From: a virus
IMG/VR virus record: IMGVR_UViG_3300020465_001055
Coordinates: 1 to 20,336 of that record
DNA length: 20,336 nucleotides
Direction: 5' to 3' (one strand)
Translations under genes and position numbers: made by a program
Part shown: in pieces, positions 16,050-20,336 of the stretch
Numbering within the stretch: the first letter of the stretch is position 1
Layout of the letters: every line of letters starts with the position of its first letter
Notes under the pieces: generated by a model
The model's database searches: none
What the model was told of the DNA's origin: nothing
What the model saw: only the letters and a program-made list of their open reading frames with translations

Positions 16050-18284
16050 ATGAGTAACCCATCTAACGAGAGATACCGTCAGATCCTAGAAGCTGCTAGG
16101 AAGCGTGATGGAAGCAGTGGCACTGACACGATGGTTGTCAATAGTCACTTAGCTCAGATGAAGCTTTTCATGCTGAGGCAAGGAATTGAGTTTTTCCCTG
16201 CACAAGACACATTTGGTTTTAGAAAAATATTTATTCAACAATTAGTTGAAGAGAATGAAATTGATAGCAGGTTAGAAGGAATTGTTGATGATTTTTTACT
16301 AGATGGTAAAGGGTTATTTTATTTCAGACCTGTAAAAGATACTTACCGCATTATGTGGTTTAGTAAAGAAAACTACAGGGCTTATTACGATGCTCAGTCT
16401 CAATTAGAAGAAATTGAACTGATTTATTCCTTCTCTGTACGTAGTGGTACAGGTGCTTTAGCTATATCTACAGCAGACAACGGCAGTACTAGGTATGTCA
16501 AACTGCAAGTCAGACGAGATACGATCAAAGAATCGATAACGTCTGAGAGACCTTCTTTCGAAGTTGGACAAACCAATAGCTTTACTTGGTCCCCCAACCA
16601 AACGAGGACTTTGGTTAACAGTCTTGGCTTTATTCCAGCTGTTGAATCTTTCAATACGATGCGTTCTACAGGAATGGACGCAACAGGTGATTTTGATTGG
16701 TTATCTGAGCAGATTGTATTACATGACGATTTAGTTAAAAATATCCGCACAAATATTACGTTCTTTGGTAATCCAACTTTAGTTTCTAGTAGACCTAAGC
16801 ATGATTTGGTTGAGTCAGGCTCTGAAGAAGGTTTACGACCAACAATTAGTTCTCAAGCAGGTTTCTATTCAGCAAGCAGACCATCTACTCGTGTGAGTGA
16901 GCCTGGGCCAAGCGGTGGTGGTGCCTTAAAAGTTCCTCGGATTATTGCCAACGTTGAACCGACTGACCGGGCTGTTTACTTAACTCCTGATGCAGTTTCT
17001 GGTGATCAAAACTTATACGCACGTCAATATCGAGAGGAATTAAGAACCGCAATGGGCGGGGTAGATGAATTAGGAATTAGTTCTGGAGCAACAGCTTACG
17101 AGATCAAATCTTTATACGGTCGAGCAGCTACAACGGCTACACGTCGATGCAAAGGATTATTGACATATGGATTATGTAAATTATTTGGTTTAATTATTTT
17201 CCACGAAGAAAAAATCTTCCGTGATTCCTTTGCCTTGGCGATAGGCCTAAAAAGGCCTGCACCACCTATTGAAGAGAACTTCCAGCCAGGAGAAGACTAT
17301 GATATGGCGGTAGGAGCTTTCCAAGAACAAGAGAAAGCATACGACGAACAACTAGAATTAGCCATCCGAGAAGCAGTCCAGTCCACTGAACTTCCTCCCG
17401 GTGTGGTCGGTTTAATACCCGACGGCAACAGGAAGATTGAGTGGAGATGGAAGGGTCCAGTCTTCGAAGATGGAACAGAGGATATACTGAATTCAAGTAT
17501 TGTGGTTCGTAACCTACAAGAACTCGGTGTTAACAGCATCGAAGCGTTGCGTTACCTCTTCCCTGACAAGACAGATGAAGAGAGAAGTGCAATGCTTAGT
17601 GGCTATCCATTTAGAATGGCTCAAGCCACCCAAAGCAGTATTGGACAATTCTTGGCGCTGATAAATGACATGCGTCAAACCCCTCATCCTCAGGCTCCAG
17701 ATCTACCGCTTTTGGCAGATCCTAAACTTGACTTAACACCCTACGTCTATAGGGCATTCGAATTTTTAAAGAGAGAACTAACTTATGCAGGACAGTATTC
17801 AGACACAACAGGCTCCGGCGACCCAGCAGAACTCGATACCATCGAGCGCGCCCGTTCCGAGCGCGGCTTACCAGCAAGCTCCGGCCCAGACCGCCCAAGT
17901 TTCGTACCAGACACCTTCGGAACCATCGGTTCAGGTTCAGGCACCCCAGGTTCAGGCACCCCAGCCACAGGCTCCGGTCCAGGAGGCCAATCCATGGCAG
18001 GAGGCGTTCAAGAGCCTCAGCGACAGTTTGAGCGCAACGCAGACCTCCCAGCCCCAGGCAGCCTACTCAACTCCGACCCCACAACAGCCGCAGACAAGCA
18101 GCTTTCCCTCTCAGGTTCAGCAATACCAAGCGGCTCCGTCCGTTTCGGGGATGCAGACTTATCAGCCCCAAGCAACGCCGGCGTACTCCCCGACCCAGCA
18201 GGTACAGGCGCAGCCCTCGACACAGCAAGGAGCAACACAAAGCGGAGACGGGTATCTAGACAACGTCAGCAACGAAAGTCTTGA
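16050..18284 (+). CDS. Portal protein
   Basis: Portal proteins form the dodecameric ring through which the terminase feeds DNA. The assignment rests on position directly after the large terminase and on overall look: a mixed alpha/beta body with segments such as VDDFLLDGKGLFYFRPVKD and GGVDELGISSGATAYEIKSL, which fit the portal clip and crown regions. At 744 residues it is long. Residues from about 579 onward are a low-complexity Gly/Ser/Pro/Thr/Arg tail, ending in a basic segment (TKRRRVSRQRQQRKS). The whole tail is encoded in DNA that also encodes the start of the next gene in another frame. This tail is probably disordered and not essential to the portal fold. Confidence 0.75.
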   Translation: MSNPSNERYRQILEAARKRDGSSGTDTMVVNSHLAQMKLFMLRQGIEFFPAQDTFGFRKIFIQQLVEENEIDSRLEGIVDDFLLDGKGLFYFRPVKDTYRIMWFSKENYRAYYDAQSQLEEIELIYSFSVRSGTGALAISTADNGSTRYVKLQVRRDTIKESITSERPSFEVGQTNSFTWSPNQTRTLVNSLGFIPAVESFNTMRSTGMDATGDFDWLSEQIVLHDDLVKNIRTNITFFGNPTLVSSRPKHDLVESGSEEGLRPTISSQAGFYSASRPSTRVSEPGPSGGGALKVPRIIANVEPTDRAVYLTPDAVSGDQNLYARQYREELRTAMGGVDELGISSGATAYEIKSLYGRAATTATRRCKGLLTYGLCKLFGLIIFHEEKIFRDSFALAIGLKRPAPPIEENFQPGEDYDMAVGAFQEQEKAYDEQLELAIREAVQSTELPPGVVGLIPDGNRKIEWRWKGPVFEDGTEDILNSSIVVRNLQELGVNSIEALRYLFPDKTDEERSAMLSGYPFRMAQATQSSIGQFLALINDMRQTPHPQAPDLPLLADPKLDLTPYVYRAFEFLKRELTYAGQYSDTTGSGDPAELDTIERARSERGLPASSGPDRPSFVPDTFGTIGSGSGTPGSGTPATGSGPGGQSMAGGVQEPQRQFERNADLPAPGSLLNSDPTTAADKQLSLSGSAIPSGSVRFGDADLSAPSNAGVLPDPAGTGAALDTARSNTKRRRVSRQRQQRKS
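17785..18284 (+). other. 500-nt two-frame coding overlap (portal tail / scaffold N-terminus)
   Basis: Both genes remain open across 500 nt in different frames. Local G+C is about 60% (74 of 120 bases at 17821-17940), against 30% at 16261-16320. The products are biased differently: Gly/Ser/Pro/Arg in the portal frame and Gln/Pro/Ala/Val in the scaffold frame. Confidence 0.8.
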
Positions 18285-18864
18285 AGTTCTTCAGCACTTC
18301 GGAGCAGAAGCACCAGCACTTTTAAATAGATATGCATGCACCGTTGAGGATGCACTTCTTCAGCAGGCAAATCAAACTCAGGAAGCGTTCCAAAGAATTA
18401 ATGGCTTAGCCAAGAATATCGAAGGAGCTAAGAAAGTTGTAGATGCTGCTGCGGCAGACAACGCTGCATACCATACAATGCTGACTAACCCTGACCTACT
18501 CTCTGAGTACGTTAATGAGTTCTTCGGTCCTAGTGGTCCTCATCCTGTAGAGATAGCTCAGGATCGCCTAGCAGCAGAAGTTGCAGCAAATGAAGCAAAG
18601 ATGGGAATAACTCAGGCTCCTGCTCCTCAGGCTCCTGCTCCTCAAGCTCCTGCTCCTCAAGCTCCAGTTGGACAAACTCCAACTCAGCAATTCCAGCGTC
18701 CTCAGATAGATATGCCTAATCCAGGCGTACAGGCTCCTCAAAATGGAGACTTTTGGGCAGAGTTCTCTAACTTAAGTGACAAGAACCCAGCAGCTGCATG
18801 GCAGGCTTTGAGTTCAGCTACTCCAGAACAACTACGTAGTAAGCTTCTCGTTTCAGAAGGCTAA
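17785..18864 (+). CDS. Scaffold-like capsid assembly protein with Q/P-rich N-terminus
   Basis: This 359-residue protein starts at ATG 17785 (purine-rich AAGAGAGAA upstream), in the +1 frame relative to the portal, so its first 167 residues overlap portal codons. Residues 1-165 are Gln/Pro/Ala/Ser-rich and disordered. A helical domain follows (about 170-270), then APAPQ repeats (278-292) and a helical C-terminal tail (FWAEFSNLSDKNPAAAWQALSSATPEQLRSKL). Disordered, helical, Gln-rich proteins between portal and capsid genes are typical scaffolds, which guide procapsid assembly. This is inferred from position and composition. A strong terminator ends the unit 15 nt after the stop. Confidence 0.75.
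   Translation: MQDSIQTQQAPATQQNSIPSSAPVPSAAYQQAPAQTAQVSYQTPSEPSVQVQAPQVQAPQPQAPVQEANPWQEAFKSLSDSLSATQTSQPQAAYSTPTPQQPQTSSFPSQVQQYQAAPSVSGMQTYQPQATPAYSPTQQVQAQPSTQQGATQSGDGYLDNVSNESLEVLQHFGAEAPALLNRYACTVEDALLQQANQTQEAFQRINGLAKNIEGAKKVVDAAAADNAAYHTMLTNPDLLSEYVNEFFGPSGPHPVEIAQDRLAAEVAANEAKMGITQAPAPQAPAPQAPAPQAPVGQTPTQQFQRPQIDMPNPGVQAPQNGDFWAEFSNLSDKNPAAAWQALSSATPEQLRSKLLVSEG
18616..18666 (+). repeat. 15-bp tandem repeat encoding APAPQ
   Basis: Three copies of GCTCCTGCTCCTCAG/A plus a partial copy encode APAPQ repeats in the scaffold-like protein. It is a flexible linker between the helical domain and the C-terminal tail. Confidence 0.85.
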
Positions 18865-18878
18865 ATAAGAAACACAAG

Positions 18879-18910
18879 AATCCACTGCCTATTAGGGTGG
18901 TGGATTTTTT
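18879..18910 (+). terminator. Strong intrinsic terminator
   Basis: AATCCAC (18879-18885) pairs with GTGGATT (18900-18906). The stem continues inward through TGCC/GGTG, with G-T wobbles, to a 4-6 nt loop around ATTA. A T-run (18905-18910) follows. It sits 15 nt after the scaffold-like gene and ends the packaging/head transcription unit. Confidence 0.9.
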
Positions 18911-18927
18911 ATGTCTACAATATAAAA

Positions 18928-19419
18928 ATGAGATATGCCAGCGTACCAGCCGTTCAATCCTTGGACGACTTAATGGGGTCTGGCCCTTCCTTTGCTAGTA
19001 GTCTTCCTGTTGCAGATTGGGAAGCTATTGACAACGAGATAGGAGACCTATGGAAAACTAAAGCTGCAACGAAAGAAGCAGAAGAAGAAGCAGAAGAAAC
19101 TGAGGACATCGTTGAAACAGTTAAATCTATTGATCAAATAACAAAAGAAGAGGTTCTCAAAAATAATCGTTTAGAGGGAAATTATGAAGATAATATGGAT
19201 GAATTAGAGACGAGAATGAGATATAACCCTGCAGCTACTCCAGAAGATTGGAAACGTGCGTTTGGTAAATGTGACGCATTTGGTTGTTATTGGCCTGAAG
19301 AAGGAGCTCAAGCTGATGACTACTATTCCGTAGGAGGAGGAGGTCGTAAAAGTCGCCCATCAAGACCTCAACAAAAAGCATCTAGGTCAAATGGTGGTGT
19401 TGGTATAGGTGGTGGTTAA
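18928..19419 (+). CDS. Hypothetical protein (163 aa)
   Basis: It starts 18 nt after the terminator; its ATG lies in TATAAAAATG. The N-terminus is soluble. Residues about 50-75 are very acidic (Glu/Ala-rich, probable coiled coil). A conserved-looking segment with two Cys (FGKCDAFGCYWPEE, about 112-125) could bind a metal. The C-terminus is basic and Gly/Ser-rich. The gene is convergent with the next two genes, and its stop lies in a palindrome. Family unknown. Confidence 0.7.
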   Translation: MRYASVPAVQSLDDLMGSGPSFASSLPVADWEAIDNEIGDLWKTKAATKEAEEEAEETEDIVETVKSIDQITKEEVLKNNRLEGNYEDNMDELETRMRYNPAATPEDWKRAFGKCDAFGCYWPEEGAQADDYYSVGGGGRKSRPSRPQQKASRSNGGVGIGGG

Positions 19420-19430
19420 TTGTGCAATTA
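19417..19430. repeat. Palindrome spanning two convergent stop codons
   Basis: TAATTG (19417-19422), TG, and CAATTA (19425-19430) form a perfect 6-bp inverted repeat. The first TAA is the stop of the + gene and the last TTA is the stop of the - gene. With no U-run and few G-C pairs, it is unlikely to be a strong terminator. Confidence 0.7.
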
Positions 19431-19574
19431 CATCTTGACGCAGTTATCTACTTTCTTACCACCTTTCATTTTTGTCCCAGCAAGCTTATATCCGTCCCAA
19501 CAGGCTTTACCGTCTAATCCTTTCTTCTTTTGATGTCCTTGCGCACGGGACTTAGCTTCTTGTTGTTTGTTCAT
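19428..19574 (-). CDS. Small Lys/Gly-rich protein (48 aa), cyanophage-type
   Basis: The start chosen is ATG at 19574-19572, because GGAG lies about 9 nt upstream and the ATG is 1 nt after the stop of the preceding - strand gene. A longer in-frame extension would run back inside that gene. The product is basic, with two Cys and the C-terminal block CWDGYKLAGTKMKGGKKVDNCVKM. From memory, similar C-terminal blocks recur in small cyanophage proteins of unknown function. The two cysteines could bind metal or form a disulfide. Confidence 0.65.
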   Translation of the reverse strand: MNKQQEAKSRAQGHQKKKGLDGKACWDGYKLAGTKMKGGKKVDNCVKM

Positions 19575-19575
19575 T

Positions 19576-19860
19576 TTACCAACTCCAATTACATGACCAA
19601 TACCCTGGTTTTGTTTTGTCTTTCTTAGCGTCGCAGTTGTGTCTACTTTTAAAGTTGGCTCGACGCTTCTCATCGCCGTGACCTCCTTTATCTTTTGAGC
19701 CTTCTTTGTAATGTTGCATATTCGGATCTCCGAAACGCACAATTTTATCTTTATCACCGTCTTTGACTAAGACAGCAAATTTTTTAGATCCTCCCTTTGT
19801 TTTCTTAGGCTTGTTATAGCCTTGGAAAACCTCACCTGCATATCTCATGGTCTTCGCCAT
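19576..19860 (-). CDS. Small conserved cyanophage protein (94 aa), unknown function
   Basis: It begins MAKTMRYAGEVFQGYNKPKK, contains KFAVLVKDGDKDKIVRFGDPNM (about 27-48) and ends with RHNCDAKKDKTKPGYWSC and a short Trp-rich tail. I recognise this layout from small hypothetical proteins common in cyanophages; no function is known to me. The protein is basic and has Cys residues near the C-terminus. It is the first gene of a two-gene - strand unit, divergent from psbA across 189 nt. Confidence 0.75.
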   Translation of the reverse strand: MAKTMRYAGEVFQGYNKPKKTKGGSKKFAVLVKDGDKDKIVRFGDPNMQHYKEGSKDKGGHGDEKRRANFKSRHNCDAKKDKTKPGYWSCNWSW

Positions 19861-20049
19861 ACCCTGCGTAAGATCTTGGTATTAATTTAGCTGAAATCAG
19901 GTAGTACAAGTAATACTTATATATCTCATAAAGATAGATCATATATTCAATTGCTAACATTAGGTCTAGGTATTCAACCGACCCCTAACCGAGACCATGG
20001 GGTTAAGTCTCTCATCATACAAGTTCACAAAAATCGTACTATTACTTAA
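19861..20049. promoter_or_regulatory. Divergent control region and psbA leader
   Basis: This A+T-rich gap lies between the - strand gene pair and psbA and must serve starts in both directions. It has TATA-like tracts (about 19917-19956) but no convincing -35/-10 pair on either strand. Just before psbA (19981-20007), two alternative hairpins share bases: ACCCC (19981-19985) with GGGGT (19999-20003), or TAACC (19986-19990) with GGTTA (20001-20005). They exclude each other, so the leader may be a regulatory switch, or one may simply protect the mRNA. psbA has no clear SD. Confidence 0.45.
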
Positions 20050-20336
20050 ATGACTTCTTCTTCTTTAACAAGAAGCGGCAGCTTATTGCAAGGTTGGGAC
20101 GAGTTCTGTGAGTGGACAACATCTACTAACAATCGTATTTACGTTGGTTGGTTCGGAGTCTTAATGGTTCCTTGTCTACTCGCTGCAGCAACTTGTTTCA
20201 TTATTGCTTTCATAGCTGCCCCTCCTGTCGATATTGACGGGATTCGCGAACCAGTAGCAGGTTCATTCTTATATGGAAACAACATCATCTCAGGAGCCGT
20301 TGTACCGTCATCTAACGCAATCGGTCTTCACTTCTA
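20050..20336 (+). CDS. psbA: Photosystem II D1 protein, 5' part (cut by window end)
   Basis: Ninety-five codons are present. The product begins [22 protein letters not shown] and continues with hallmark D1 blocks: [17 protein letters not shown], first membrane helix ([18 protein letters not shown]), [34 protein letters not shown]1 is the fast-turning-over reaction-centre subunit of photosystem II, in the thylakoid membrane. Phage copies keep photosynthesis running as host D1 is lost during infection. The form ([21 protein letters not shown]) matches picocyanobacterial and cyanophage versions. The rest of the gene lies right of the window. Confidence 0.97.
   Translation, partial: MTSSSLTRSGSLLQGWDEFCEWTTSTNNRIYVGWFGVLMVPCLLAAATCFIIAFIAAPPVDIDGIREPVAGSFLYGNNIISGAVVPSSNAIGLHF

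Noticed and set aside
17783-18238. Open frames on the - strand opposite the portal/scaffold overlap
   Set aside because: High G+C and low-complexity codons leave few stops in all frames. These have no ribosome sites and oppose two genes with good context.
19575-19757. Longer version of the 48-residue - strand protein (109 codons)
   Set aside because: The extension runs inside the conserved upstream gene in another frame, whereas the internal ATG at 19574 has GGAG at proper spacing and abuts the previous stop.

Overview
The window is from a marine cyanophage, a virus of Synechococcus or Prochlorococcus. It carries a complete terminase large subunit, a portal-type gene, a scaffold-like gene and many virion-type genes of unknown family. 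At the right edge is the start of psbA, which encodes the photosystem II D1 protein and is a typical cyanophage-borne host gene. Almost everything is on the + strand, tightly packed with 1-8 nt overlaps or short gaps, and A+T rich. I do not recognise the phage genus.

Layout. (1) Positions 1-826 hold no gene. They are packed with strong imperfect hairpins and long-range complementary segments, and I read them as a candidate large structured noncoding RNA that may begin left of the window. (2) Positions 827-14481 are a run of about 15 genes, mostly unrecognised and probably virion proteins. Several are Ala/Gly-rich with hydrophobic patches, as expected for internal, ejected or membrane-interacting proteins. 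Embedded among them are a PAPS-reductase-family PP-loop enzyme (7645-8439) and a 749-residue protein (10439-12688) with an intein-like Hint domain and two DUF4214-like repeats. Small genes just before the terminase include a one-helix membrane protein (holin-like) and a helical protein that could be the small terminase subunit. (3) Positions 14508-18864 are the packaging and head module: terminase large subunit, portal, then a Q/P-rich scaffold-like protein whose first 500 nt overlap the portal tail in another frame. A strong intrinsic terminator closes this module (18879-18910). (4) Positions 18928-20336 hold one more + gene, two tiny tandem genes on the - strand, an intergenic control region and psbA, cut by the window end.

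How it works together. The packaging motor loads DNA through the portal into a scaffold-built head. The upstream genes probably supply tail, neck and internal proteins. psbA would keep photosystem II repaired during infection, and the reductase-like enzyme may alter sulfur or nucleotide chemistry in the host.

The most notable items are the structured noncoding region, the 500-nt double-coded portal/scaffold overlap, and the Hint domain whose +1 residue is Lys, so ordinary protein splicing is not expected.
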